Translations under genes and position numbers: made by a program
Shown here: in pieces, positions 1 to 8,560 of the stretch
Numbering within the stretch: the stretch's first letter is position 1
Layout: the number at the start of each line of letters is the position of its first letter
The notes under the pieces: model-generated
What the model was told of the DNA's origin: nothing
Databases searched by the model: none
The model's input: only the letters and a program-made list of their open reading frames with translations
Assembly: GCA_030669305.1 (NCBI GenBank)
Contig: DAOVDU010000014.1
Coordinates: forward strand, 1-34,252
Direction: 5' to 3'
Length of the DNA: 34,252 bases
Source: Candidatus Aminicenantota bacterium
GTDB lineage: Bacteria; Acidobacteriota; Aminicenantia; Aminicenantales; Aminicenantaceae

Positions 1-1299
1 ATTGGAAATTTCAGGGCATACATCTTTGAAGATTTACTCAAAAGATTCCTCCTTTTTATGGGTAATAAAGTTATTCATGTCATGAACATCACAGATGTCG
101 ATGACAAGACCATAAAGGCAGCTAATGCTGAAAAAGTTTCGCTACAGCAATATACAAAAAAATATATCGAGGCCTTTTTCCAAGATATCAATACATTAAA
201 CATTGCTGAAGCAGAATATTATCCCCGAGCCACTGAGCATATTCCAGATATGGTTCGAATAATAAAGGGTCTCCTAAAAAAGGGATATGCCTACGAAAAG
301 GACGACTCCATTTATTTTGACATCTCGAAATTTCCTGAATATGGGAAGCTTTCTAAAATTGATCTAAAGGAGTTAAGATCCGGTCAGAGGATTGAATCTG
401 ATGAATATGAAAAAGAAAATGCTTACGATTTTGCCCTCTGGAAAAATAAAAAAGAAGAAGAACCATTCTGGAAAACTGAGATAGGTGCAGGCAGACCGGG
501 CTGGCACATAGAATGTTCAGCAATGAGCTCTAAATATTTGGGGCATACTTTTGATATTCACTGCGGTGGAGTAGATAATATCTTTCCTCATCATGAGAAT
601 GAGATTGCGCAGTCTGAAGCCTATTCCGGCAAGAAATTTGTTATTTACTGGCTTCACTGTCACCATCTCATTGTGAATGGGGAAAAAATGTCAAAATCCA
701 AGGGAAACCAATTCATCTTAAGAGATCTCCTTGATAAAAATTTTGACGGTAGAGCGATTAGATTTTTACTTCTTTCTACTCATTACCGAAAAATACTCAA
801 TTTCACCTTTGAAGCTCTCGATCAAGCCCAAGCTTCTCTTCAGCGAATAAAAGACTTCATATATGAGCTGAAAAATCGTCCGTTTAAAGAAGGAAAAAAC
901 AAGGACATCCCAGAGCTTATTGAAGAGATGAAGCAAAAATTCATCTCAGGACTGAGCCATGATCTGAATATCTCTGTGTCGCTGACAGCTCTATTTGAGC
1001 TGATAAAAAAAGCAAATATCTTGATCTCCCAGGGGAAAGTCTTTAGAAAAGACGCAGAAAACCTAATACGTTTCATTCGTTCTATTGATAATGTTTTAGC
1101 CATTCTTCCAGAGGAGGAACAAGAGGATATTAGTCCTAAAATTAAAGATAAAATAGAGGCAAGAGAGAACGCCCGCGCAGAAAAAAAATATAAGCTGGCT
1201 GATCAAATACGCAAAGAATTGCTGGAACAGGGAATATTATTGGAAGACACAAAAGACGGAGTAAGGTGGAAAATAACAAAACTCAAAGCTAAAAACTGA
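1..1299 (+). CDS. cysS: Cysteinyl-tRNA synthetase, 5' end cut by window edge
   Basis: Charges tRNA-Cys with cysteine in the cytoplasm. The reading frame is open from base 1, so the ATG at 58 in the ORF track is internal. The 19 codons before it continue a typical CysRS sequence, and the first visible residues (IGNFRAY) are the tail of the class I HIGH-type signature. About 30 residues should be missing. The KMSKS loop (EKMSKSKGN) is intact near visible residue 229. The zinc-site region is present, with a cysteine in HIECSAMS and the HHENEIAQ stretch. The C-terminal half carries the helical anticodon-binding region. The visible 432 residues plus the missing part fit the usual length of about 460. 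An 8-bp repeat array starts just after the stop codon. Confidence 0.97.
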   Translation: MGNFRAYIFEDLLKRFLLFMGNKVIHVMNITDVDDKTIKAANAEKVSLQQYTKKYIEAFFQDINTLNIAEAEYYPRATEHIPDMVRIIKGLLKKGYAYEKDDSIYFDISKFPEYGKLSKIDLKELRSGQRIESDEYEKENAYDFALWKNKKEEEPFWKTEIGAGRPGWHIECSAMSSKYLGHTFDIHCGGVDNIFPHHENEIAQSEAYSGKKFVIYWLHCHHLIVNGEKMSKSKGNQFILRDLLDKNFDGRAIRFLLLSTHYRKILNFTFEALDQAQASLQRIKDFIYELKNRPFKEGKNKDIPELIEEMKQKFISGLSHDLNISVSLTALFELIKKANILISQGKVFRKDAENLIRFIRSIDNVLAILPEEEQEDISPKIKDKIEARENARAEKKYKLADQIRKELLEQGILLEDTKDGVRWKITKLKAKN

Positions 1300-1304
1300 G
1301 TTCT

Positions 1305-1332
1305 GTTAGTCTGTTAATCGGTTAGTCCGTTA
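1305..1332 (+). repeat. 8-bp tandem repeat array (GTTARTCN family), locus A
   Basis: Three in-phase 8-bp units (GTTAGTCT, GTTAATCG, GTTAGTCC) and a degenerate fourth begin five bases after the cysS stop codon. They run in the same sense as cysS. The same unit recurs at four other intergenic loci in the window. No coding potential is seen. Confidence 0.8.
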
Positions 1333-1355
1333 TTTAATAAAGTAAATTAGAGAAA

Positions 1356-1393
1356 CCATATAATCCAGATAAACCAAATAAGCCAAATAAACC
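1356..1393 (+). repeat. 9-bp tandem repeat (CCAAATAAR)
   Basis: Four consecutive 9-bp units read CCATATAAT, CCAGATAAA, CCAAATAAG and CCAAATAAA, followed by CC. They lie between cysS and yraN, just after the 8-bp array. The period is exact while the unit sequence drifts, as in the other short-period arrays here. Confidence 0.65.
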
Positions 1394-1447
1394 GTGTTTG
1401 TTGATAGCTAAAAGCTAGATATTAACTGTCGAAGAAGAGAGTATAAT

Positions 1448-1819
1448 TTGGTGAGAGACAAGAATTTAAAGCCTTATGATCTTGGTAAAGCGGGTGAAGA
1501 GGTTGCACTGAAATATTTAAAGAGAAAAAAATTCAAAATAATAAAAAAAGGGTTCCGATTATATAAGGGAGAAATTGATGTAATCGCTTATGACCGAAAA
1601 ACCCTAGTTTTTATTGAAGTAAAAACAAGAAGAAGCACGAGTTTTGGCCTTCCCGAAGAGTCTGTGACTACAGCCAAACAGCGACAAATCAAAAAAATCG
1701 CTCAAGGATTTATGGCTTTTAACAACCTTGAAAATGTTGAATGCCGTTTTGATATAATTTCTTTAATTTTCAAAAAAAATGATGGGTACTCTATCCGTCA
1801 CTTTAAAGATGCCTTCTAG
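1448..1819 (+). CDS. yraN: YraN/UPF0102 family nuclease-fold protein
   Basis: Small protein of the UPF0102 family. The family has an endonuclease-like fold and is often found next to RNase HII and ribosomal genes; its cellular role is unsettled. The diagnostic core GEIDVIAYD...FIEVKTR lies around residues 41-62 and carries the Glu/Asp and Glu-x-Lys residues of the PD-(D/E)xK-like site. At 123 residues it matches the family length. The track starts at TTG (1448), but GTG at 1451 is equally possible. Both follow a purine-rich GAAGAAGAGAG ribosome-binding region. It is separated from cysS by two repeat arrays. Confidence 0.9.
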   Translation: MVRDKNLKPYDLGKAGEEVALKYLKRKKFKIIKKGFRLYKGEIDVIAYDRKTLVFIEVKTRRSTSFGLPEESVTTAKQRQIKKIAQGFMAFNNLENVECRFDIISLIFKKNDGYSIRHFKDAF

Positions 1820-1916
1820 ATAAATAAAATAGTCAAACGATTCCGAGTCTGCGGCCTCTAATTTAAGAAAAAATCAAAGAAGTCTGCAGCAAATTTATAG
1901 ACTATAAGCCATGGCT

Positions 1917-4145
1917 CTAAAAGGAACAGGAAAGTCTGAAGATGATGCTTCTGCCTGGAGCGTCCACTCCTTGTTCATCAGCAGATAAGCGATATGTTCG
2001 GTTTAGTATATTTTGTGCAATAGCGAATAAAGTTATATTTTGATTTAGTTTATGGCCGAAATTTGCATCTAGAAGGGTATACCCTTTTATTTCAATTTCA
2101 AGCGGGCCAGGGCTTTTCTTGGCGGCGGTTAAAGTAACTCTTGGCTCTAACCAGAACTTGCCCAGAGAAATCTTTGGCCAAAAGGTTATACGGGAAGCAG
2201 GAATGTAATTAAGGGCTCTATTGTTGCCCTTTTCTCTACCCTTCATATGGTGGAAATTGATAAACAATTCACAATTTTCAATCAGCCAGAAATATAATTC
2301 ACCCTCAATACCATAGATATAGCCCTTGGTTAGATTCCTGTAATTATACTCTTCCTCACCTGCACCTTTAGATTTCTGAATCATATCACTCACTGAGTTA
2401 CTAAACGCATAAATTGAGGCGTAATAGTTATCGTGAAGGTACCTTAAACCAAAATCCAGGTTTACGCTCCTCTCTGAATTTAGGTTCATATTTCCAAAAA
2501 CCGTTCCCCTACCAGTCAATCCAGTGTAAAACAGCTCGCTTACTGACGGGAATCGGAAGGAGCGGCCCATGGTAGCCAATAATGAAAAATGGGGGGTTAC
2601 TTGCAATATAGATCCGATATATGCAGTGAATGACTGGTTGCGTCTTGAAATCCTACTTGCTGAGTCAGTAAAGTTGCTGGTGCTGATGTAATCAAAGCGG
2701 GCACCTAAATTCACTATTGCAGAGGATGATATCTGGATCTTATCATCTATATACATGCCAAAATTATTTCTCCGGGCATCAAGGAGCGATGTATCTTCTG
2801 TTTTCTCAGTAATATTGCTGTAATCATCAAACTTCCATTCAGTGTTCTTGTCGTTTATATTGTGGCGTCCGAAAAAATCGAAACCAAAGTTTAGAGTATG
2901 CTTTTGACCTAAGCCCTTTCCTCCCCGCACCTTAAACCCAAAATTGGTGCCTTTGATCTCAGCCAGGTTTCTTTTTTTTACAGTCAGTGATTCCCTTAAA
3001 TTATCTTTCTGGGTCTCCAGCATTGATGGAAAGAGGTAAAAGCTTACATTTAAAGTATCCAAATGAAACTTGTTTTGCAGCTTGTAACCAAGAGTTAAAA
3101 TTGTATTTCTCTCTCTGGGGTACCAGCGTGGTTTAAGCCTAGCTGTAGGGCTGGGCTTGCCGATGTTTGTACCTTGACAGTTGAAAAAAGTGAAATAGAG
3201 CTGGGAGTTATCTCCTCCCCTAATAATTTTTAGCATAAGGTCATAATCCGAATAGCGGGATTGTTCTATTATTGTTCCAGAAGGTGAAGAATAATCCTCG
3301 GCTTTTTTTCCATTAACTCCTATCATGAAACCGAATTTCCCATGGGACCCGCTCAAATTAAATGAAGCAGCTCTTTCTTGCCTTACTGTATTGTATCCGA
3401 GTTGGAAATTTGCTTTGAATGGTTCATTAGGACCGGGTGATTTGGTAACAATGTTAATAATCCCCCCAATGGCTCCAGAACCGTAGAAGACCGAATAAGG
3501 TCCGCGGTTTATATCAATATAATCAATATCATTGAGATTGATGAAAGAAGCACTCGCTCCTATACGCCTTTCAGATGTAATCCGAATTCCATCAACAAGG
3601 AGCAGAACCCGGTGCTCTGCGAGTCCTCGTATTGCTGGAACCATGGAATACCCTCCTTTGCCAACCATTGTCACTCCAGGGGCCTTCTCCACGGCTTCTG
3701 CAATATTGGCTGTTCCCAATTCGGCTAATACGCTGCTGGGAAGTATAGTGCGATGAGATGGCAGACTAACATCTATTATGGAGTCCGCTTCCGCAGTTAC
3801 AGTAATTTCTTCTTTTATAATAAAAAACATAGGTTTTTTTTTTGATAGAGAAACTTGGATGAATTTGCTTGGCTTTTCACTTACAGTGACTTTGACTATA
3901 TTTGACATATAGTCAGAATGAGTAAATAGGAGTTGATATTTCCCTGGTTCCATATCTTTTAAGACAAAAGTCCCGTCAGAAATGGTATGGGTTTTTATCG
4001 GTGTATTATTTACTTCTACCCTGACATTGGCTAATGGCTTCCCTTCTTTGCCAGAAACCTGGCCCCTTATGGTTCCTTTTGTCTGGGCGTAGGAAAAGCC
4101 GCTTATAAAAAAAATCATTAGAATAAAATAAACGTTTTTTTTAAT
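1917..4145 (-). CDS. TonB-dependent outer-membrane receptor, probable ATT start
   Basis: Outer-membrane beta-barrel receptor that would take up an unidentified ligand using TonB energy. In order: signal peptide, a carboxypeptidase-regulatory-like domain (about residues 25-95), the plug (including the VLLLVDGIRI and RGPYSVFYGSGAIGGIINI regions), and a long barrel ending in the aromatic-terminated FRLSCSF typical of outer-membrane proteins. The track starts at an internal ATG (4118), which gives a signal peptide without its basic end. Extending nine codons to ATT at 4145 restores KKNVYFILMIFFISGFSYAQ, and GGAGG lies 5 bases upstream of that ATT. The next in-frame stop is 5' of this point. An eight-A run sits just after the ATT, so a read error could also explain the missing canonical start. 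folK ends 38 bp upstream, so co-transcription is likely. Confidence 0.92.
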   Translation of the reverse strand: MKKNVYFILMIFFISGFSYAQTKGTIRGQVSGKEGKPLANVRVEVNNTPIKTHTISDGTFVLKDMEPGKYQLLFTHSDYMSNIVKVTVSEKPSKFIQVSLSKKKPMFFIIKEEITVTAEADSIIDVSLPSHRTILPSSVLAELGTANIAEAVEKAPGVTMVGKGGYSMVPAIRGLAEHRVLLLVDGIRITSERRIGASASFINLNDIDYIDINRGPYSVFYGSGAIGGIINIVTKSPGPNEPFKANFQLGYNTVRQERAASFNLSGSHGKFGFMIGVNGKKAEDYSSPSGTIIEQSRYSDYDLMLKIIRGGDNSQLYFTFFNCQGTNIGKPSPTARLKPRWYPRERNTILTLGYKLQNKFHLDTLNVSFYLFPSMLETQKDNLRESLTVKKRNLAEIKGTNFGFKVRGGKGLGQKHTLNFGFDFFGRHNINDKNTEWKFDDYSNITEKTEDTSLLDARRNNFGMYIDDKIQISSSAIVNLGARFDYISTSNFTDSASRISRRNQSFTAYIGSILQVTPHFSLLATMGRSFRFPSVSELFYTGLTGRGTVFGNMNLNSERSVNLDFGLRYLHDNYYASIYAFSNSVSDMIQKSKGAGEEEYNYRNLTKGYIYGIEGELYFWLIENCELFINFHHMKGREKGNNRALNYIPASRITFWPKISLGKFWLEPRVTLTAAKKSPGPLEIEIKGYTLLDANFGHKLNQNITLFAIAQNILNRTYRLSADEQGVDAPGRSIIFRLSCSF

Positions 4146-4183
4146 TAGTGCCTCCAGGATCTGGTTCCATGTCTATAGCAAAT

Positions 4184-4666
4184 CTATTCCTTAATCAGTC
4201 TTACGACTGACCTGTCCTTAGATTTTTTCAATAGATTCTCAATATTCTCATTAAGAACAGGATGAACAGTTTCAGGGGATATTTCTTCAAAAGGAACAAG
4301 GACAAAATTTCTCTTTTCCAATCTTGGGTGTGGAATCTCCAATTTTTTTGTTCGGATAATTCTTGTTTCTGCAAGAAGAATATCGATATCAATAATCCGG
4401 GGCCCTTTTTGTATTGTAGGTTTTCTTCCCATTCTATGTTCGATTTTTTTTGTTAAAGATAATAAAGCCTCTGGGTAGAAGTCCGCCTCCACCTCAACGA
4501 CTTGGTTGAAAAACCAGGGTTGCAAGGTGAAATCAGTGGGCTTTGTTTCATATACAGAAGAAATCTTAAGGGATTCCACCTTTTCTTTTTTTAAAAAAGT
4601 AAGGGCTTGAGCAAGATTTCTCTTTCTATCCCCAATGTTACTGCCAAGGCTCAAAAAATACTTCAT
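4184..4666 (-). CDS. folK: 6-hydroxymethyl-7,8-dihydropterin pyrophosphokinase
   Basis: Transfers pyrophosphate from ATP to 6-hydroxymethyl-dihydropterin in folate synthesis. The N-terminal LSLGSNIGDR, the central GPRIIDIDILL (Mg/ATP-binding aspartates) and PHPRLEKRNFVLVP are the family signatures. Its 160 residues match the usual single-domain enzyme. The start ATG is preceded by a weak AAGG. No other folate genes are adjacent. It lies directly upstream of the TonB receptor on the same strand. Confidence 0.96.
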   Translation of the reverse strand: MKYFLSLGSNIGDRKRNLAQALTFLKKEKVESLKISSVYETKPTDFTLQPWFFNQVVEVEADFYPEALLSLTKKIEHRMGRKPTIQKGPRIIDIDILLAETRIIRTKKLEIPHPRLEKRNFVLVPFEEISPETVHPVLNENIENLLKKSKDRSVVRLIKE

Positions 4667-4849
4667 CCTTAATTATATTTTCTTATTTGTTCAAATTTTA
4701 TAATATATCAGTAGAAAGAAATGTTCAAACAGCTGGATCTTGGGTAAGAATCTCCAATCCTATGATTATACAATTAAGCTCTTATCAAAATGACAAGCTC
4801 TATGTTTCCCTGTTATCCACACAAATGGGAGAAGAGTCAATAATTGAGA

Positions 4850-5833
4850 CTAGAGTTCTAGCAATCCAAATCTTTTTATAACACCTAAAACAGCAAGTGT
4901 TACCCAAAGATGGTCTTCTAATGAAGATTTTTTAAATCCTGCCTTCCAGTGACCCTGCTGATTCTGTTTTTTATGAAGCCAGTTTAGTGCTAATTGGATT
5001 TTTACATGCTCTGTAGAAAAACCAATTTTAGAAAGAGAATCGAGACCGCTTAATATATCAGTTGCCCAGAAAGGATAGGTGATCTCTTCCCAAAAAGAAG
5101 GGAGGGGCCTGTCTTCATACTTATCTGCTTTGAAGAATCGGCTCATCAACAGCTCTCCTGCAATGTGTGCTTCTTTGCTTTTTTTCCAAGTTGGAGAAGC
5201 TGCAAGGGCTCGAAGTACCATCCCGGTCACAAGATGGGAAAAAGGATTAGATTTATCCGGTTTGACTGGGTCGAGCTTTAGCTGAGCTTCGAAATTATAG
5301 CGTCTTTTAAGCTGTTCTTTGTTTATTGTTCTGTATGGGATGACCCAACCTCCGTCATCTTGTCTGTTGTTTATAATCCATCGAAATGCTTTTTGAGTCC
5401 TTTTGTCATTATGAAAACCAAAAAGACAGAGAGCTTCAAGTATTAAGGCATGGTACGTAGGTGCATATTCATTAAGATAAGCCCCGCGGAAATCTCCTTC
5501 TTTAGTTTGTGTAGAAAATATGAATGTGATTGCCTTTTGAATCCCTTTTTCTTCAATGGAGCATCCTAAATTATATAATTTGAGAATATTTTTCAGCGTA
5601 TCAACGATGTAATAGGTTTTTTCCCAGCGGGGGTGCCCTTCATATCTCTTTTTGCACCATCCACCGTTTGGCTTCTGACGTTTTAAAATTCTTATGCGGG
5701 ATGCATATTTCTTCAGGTTTTTATATTCTCTATCAACCGGTACTTCGAGAATATCTTTCTTTAACCAGTATAAGATGGGGAGGTTTCCCCTTGCCAGGAG
5801 AAACTCTATAGCTTTGTTTATGTTAAATTTCAT
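4850..5833 (-). CDS. Prenyltransferase/squalene-cyclase-repeat protein of unknown function
   Basis: Predicted alpha/alpha-barrel protein of the terpene cyclase/prenyltransferase repeat superfamily, 327 residues. QW-like motifs are visible as QKPNGGW (about residue 54), RQDDGGW (about 157) and QNQQGHW (about 292). The sequence is rich in paired helices. There is no DxDD motif of squalene-hopene cyclases and no signal peptide. At half the length of a true cyclase, catalysis of that type is unlikely. It could be a sugar- or lipid-binding or modifying relative; I cannot assign a substrate. It is transcribed away from the cysteine desulfurase-like gene, and 183 bp separate its stop codon from folK. 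Confidence 0.7.
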   Translation of the reverse strand: MKFNINKAIEFLLARGNLPILYWLKKDILEVPVDREYKNLKKYASRIRILKRQKPNGGWCKKRYEGHPRWEKTYYIVDTLKNILKLYNLGCSIEEKGIQKAITFIFSTQTKEGDFRGAYLNEYAPTYHALILEALCLFGFHNDKRTQKAFRWIINNRQDDGGWVIPYRTINKEQLKRRYNFEAQLKLDPVKPDKSNPFSHLVTGMVLRALAASPTWKKSKEAHIAGELLMSRFFKADKYEDRPLPSFWEEITYPFWATDILSGLDSLSKIGFSTEHVKIQLALNWLHKKQNQQGHWKAGFKKSSLEDHLWVTLAVLGVIKRFGLLEL

Positions 5834-5935
5834 CAGTTATTTAACCGATTGAATATCTTCTCTATTATTAGCCCTATAAATGCATTCATTTTATTCCAAG
5901 ATGGGAAGTTCTGTCAATTTATTGTTAGAAATGGT

Positions 5936-5963
5936 TTGATTTTAGCCTGTGATTTAATATAAA
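5936..5963 (+). promoter_or_regulatory. Candidate sigma-70 promoter for the cysteine desulfurase-like gene
   Basis: TTGATT and TATAAA are separated by 16 bp in the divergent intergenic region, upstream of a GGAGG-led ATG at 6030. The predicted leader is about 60 nt. Assigned by pattern only. Confidence 0.4.
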
Positions 5964-6029
5964 TTTCATGTCTTATTAGTGCCGTAAAATTTTGTGTGAG
6001 AGACATCTGTTCACTCGTGGAGGCATAAA

Positions 6030-7193
6030 ATGGACAAGCTCATATTCTTGGATAACGGGGCAACCTCATACCCTAAGCCTGAAGAAGTTTATATGTTCAT
6101 GGATCATTTTTACCGGAATTTCGGAGTGAACCCCGGACGTTCGGGATATGATCTCTGTATGGAAACTGGAGAATTGGTAGAGAAAACGCGTGATATGCTA
6201 ACAAAATTTTTTAACGGAAAAGATCCGAATAGACTATGTTTTTCATATAATGCAACTGATGCTCTGAATCTGATCATTAATGGAATGCTGGAAGAGGGCG
6301 ATCATGCAATCTCCACAACTATCGAACACAATTCCGTGTTAAGGCCGCTGTATCATCTCTATAAATATAAAGGCGTTGAAGTAGACCATATCCCCTTTGA
6401 TAGGAAAGGATTTGTTGATCCGGACGGTTTTCCTAAAAAAATAAAGAAAAACACAAAGCTTGTTACAGTTAATCATGCCTCAAATGTGATTGGGACTATT
6501 CAGCCTGTTAAAGAAATTGGAAAATATTGTAAAGAGAGAGATATACCGTTTGTTGTTGATGTGTCTCAGTCGGCAGGAAAGATTCCTGTTGATATCGAGG
6601 AATTAAATATTGATGTAATTGCTTTTACTGGACATAAATCTCTCCTTGGCCCGACTGGAATAGGAGGACTTTATGTCAGAGAGGGGATTAAAATCAAACA
6701 TACAAAGGCAGGTGGAACAGGAGTTCGTTCAGCAGTCCCAACTCACCTCTTTGAATATCCCTACAGACTTGAGTATGGGACGCTAAATACGCTAGGAGTA
6801 GCTGGTCTTCATGCAGGATTGAAATGGATCCAGAGAAAAGGCTTGAAGAATATCCACAGGCAAGAAATGAAGCTCGTAACCAAGCTCAGGGACGGCCTGA
6901 AAAATGTTGAGGGAGTAACATTATACTGTCAGGATGACCTGACAGATCATATCGCTATATTCCTCTTTAATATTGATGGACTGGAAGCTCTGAATACAGG
7001 GACCATCCTGGATGTGGATTACAATATAGCATGCCGAACTGGACTTCATTGTGCTCCACTTGCCCATAAACAACTTGGTACTGCAAAGTTTCATGGGGCA
7101 GCAAGGTTTGGAATAGGGCCTTTTAATACTGAAGAACACATAAAAATTGCAATTGAGGCTGTCAAAGAAATTGCTGCCTCACGAAGAAAGTAA
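6030..7193 (+). CDS. Cysteine desulfurase family aminotransferase class V protein
   Basis: PLP enzyme of the cysteine desulfurase/selenocysteine lyase group (SufS/CsdA-like fold), expected to release sulfur from cysteine as a persulfide. His100 in IEHNSVLR stacks on PLP, Asp177 with the following VSQSAG contacts the ring, and Lys203 in FTGHKSLLGPTG is the PLP lysine. Cys341 in RTGLHCAPLAH is the likely persulfide cysteine. That last motif is typical of the subfamily named 'cysteine desulfurase family protein', distinct from housekeeping IscS. Start ATG has GGAGG 8 bp upstream. It converges on, and overlaps by 15 bp, the DsrK-like gene, so it may feed sulfur to the DsrC module (inference). Confidence 0.9.
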   Translation: MDKLIFLDNGATSYPKPEEVYMFMDHFYRNFGVNPGRSGYDLCMETGELVEKTRDMLTKFFNGKDPNRLCFSYNATDALNLIINGMLEEGDHAISTTIEHNSVLRPLYHLYKYKGVEVDHIPFDRKGFVDPDGFPKKIKKNTKLVTVNHASNVIGTIQPVKEIGKYCKERDIPFVVDVSQSAGKIPVDIEELNIDVIAFTGHKSLLGPTGIGGLYVREGIKIKHTKAGGTGVRSAVPTHLFEYPYRLEYGTLNTLGVAGLHAGLKWIQRKGLKNIHRQEMKLVTKLRDGLKNVEGVTLYCQDDLTDHIAIFLFNIDGLEALNTGTILDVDYNIACRTGLHCAPLAHKQLGTAKFHGAARFGIGPFNTEEHIKIAIEAVKEIAASRRK

Positions 7194-8555
7194 AGAGTGA
7201 AAAGTGTTCGTCTTTTTTTTATTTATTACGAGCGCATCAGCAGCAATTTCACAGACTGTTTTTATCTCTACTCCAAGCTTATAGTGCTTATTGAGTTCCA
7301 TAAGCTGGTCAATACAGTTGTGGCAGGGAGTTGCAACCACTTTGGCACCTGTGCTGCGAATCTGGTCTGCCTTTATCTTACCTACTTTGAGACGTCTTTC
7401 TGTAAAAAGAGTCATGGCTAATTGACCTCCTCCACCTCCACAGCAGTAATTTTTTTCTCTATTAGGTGTCATTTCAACAAAGTTAGCTGTGGCATGCTTG
7501 AGAATATAACGCTGTTCTTCAACTATTCCCCCTAGTCGGACTAGATTGCATGGATCGTGAAGTGTGACTATTTTTTTGTTACGTGAAGGGTCCAGATCAA
7601 TCCGCCCTACGCGGATATAATCCGCAACGATTTGAAGAATGCTTTTTACTTCAAAACCATATTTCCGGCTCAGCCATTCAGGTGCCTCCCATCTGTTTGA
7701 GTTAAATCCATGACCGCACTCAGCAAGAACTAAAGTATGACATCTCAACTTCTTCATAGACATAATTAGATGTTCTGACATTATTCCAGCTGCTTCATCA
7801 TCGCCGCTGTACAGTCCGTAATTTGTTACGTCGTAATAATCAGAGGAAAAAGTCCAGCTCTCTCCTGCTGCATAAAATATTTTGCCGGCAGCTGAAATGG
7901 ACAAAGGAAAAAACATTGCTTCTCGAGGGTTAATTGTATAGAGCATTCCGGCCCCTTTTTCATCTAATGGAAGTCTGGCCTTTGAGTCACTTACATCCTG
8001 CTGTAGCTCTTCTTCCAGCCATTCAATGGTTTCAAGCCAATCTTCTTTTGGTATGCCCATGTTGTTTCCAGATCTAAGTGCAGTGTCAACTGTGGATTGC
8101 AAGCCAGGGGGAACAAGATCAATAGCAGCCAATGCGCTTCTACCTGTCCGGATGATATAAGGAATATTAATCCCCATGGTGCAATTTAAGGCACAGCGGC
8201 CGCAAAGAGTACACCTTCCGAATAAAGAATCTATCCATTCCTTAACAACATGATGGTTCAGTTCTTCAGCGCCAACCCAACGAGATATTCTTTTGCCTGT
8301 TTGGCTAAAATTTTTTTTAAAAACCTTTATTACAAGATTCAATTTATATGCAGGAAGAGATTTTAAATCTTTATAGGTTAAATGGTAGTGACAGGATTCG
8401 GCGCAGAGACCGCAGTGGACACATGTATTGAGGAAAGCTGCATAGTCGTAATTTATCTTCTCTTTGAAAATTTGGAGCGCTTTCCTCAAGTCCTCAGATT
8501 TGAGGTTGCTTATTTTTTCTTCGAATGGATCCTTTACAGCCTCTTTATTATTCAT
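7179..8555 (-). CDS. DsrK/HdrD-like iron-sulfur (heterodisulfide reductase-type) subunit
   Basis: Soluble catalytic subunit that would pass electrons from a membrane quinone-reactive subunit to a disulfide or trisulfide. Two 4Fe-4S motifs are complete: Cys45/48/51/55 in CVHCGLCAESC and Cys115/118/121/125 in CTLCGRCALNC. A C-terminal CCG-type site follows, with LHDPCNL, NYCCGGGGG and ATPCHNC. This would hold the non-cubane cluster of HdrB/D and DsrK. The middle region has AECGHG in place of a second CCG domain, as in DsrK. The gene is the last of an operon whose first gene is dsrC and starts 5 bp after the membrane subunit. No dsrAB, dsrJ, dsrO or dsrP is present in the window. Confidence 0.85.
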   Translation of the reverse strand: MNNKEAVKDPFEEKISNLKSEDLRKALQIFKEKINYDYAAFLNTCVHCGLCAESCHYHLTYKDLKSLPAYKLNLVIKVFKKNFSQTGKRISRWVGAEELNHHVVKEWIDSLFGRCTLCGRCALNCTMGINIPYIIRTGRSALAAIDLVPPGLQSTVDTALRSGNNMGIPKEDWLETIEWLEEELQQDVSDSKARLPLDEKGAGMLYTINPREAMFFPLSISAAGKIFYAAGESWTFSSDYYDVTNYGLYSGDDEAAGIMSEHLIMSMKKLRCHTLVLAECGHGFNSNRWEAPEWLSRKYGFEVKSILQIVADYIRVGRIDLDPSRNKKIVTLHDPCNLVRLGGIVEEQRYILKHATANFVEMTPNREKNYCCGGGGGQLAMTLFTERRLKVGKIKADQIRSTGAKVVATPCHNCIDQLMELNKHYKLGVEIKTVCEIAADALVINKKKTNTFHSLLSS

Positions 8556-8560
8556 TTTTT

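Noticed and set aside
840-1103. 87-aa minus-strand ORF inside cysS
   Set aside because: Lies wholly within the conserved cysS frame and shows no motif or SD; a shadow ORF.
4813-4821. Perfect DnaA-box sequence TTATCCACA
   Set aside because: A single 9-mer can occur by chance in 34 kb, and there are no clustered boxes, DUE or dnaA/dnaN genes nearby.
4687-4881. 64-aa plus-strand ORF between folK and the QW-repeat gene
   Set aside because: No SD, no recognisable motif, and it overlaps the end of the QW-repeat gene; probably chance.
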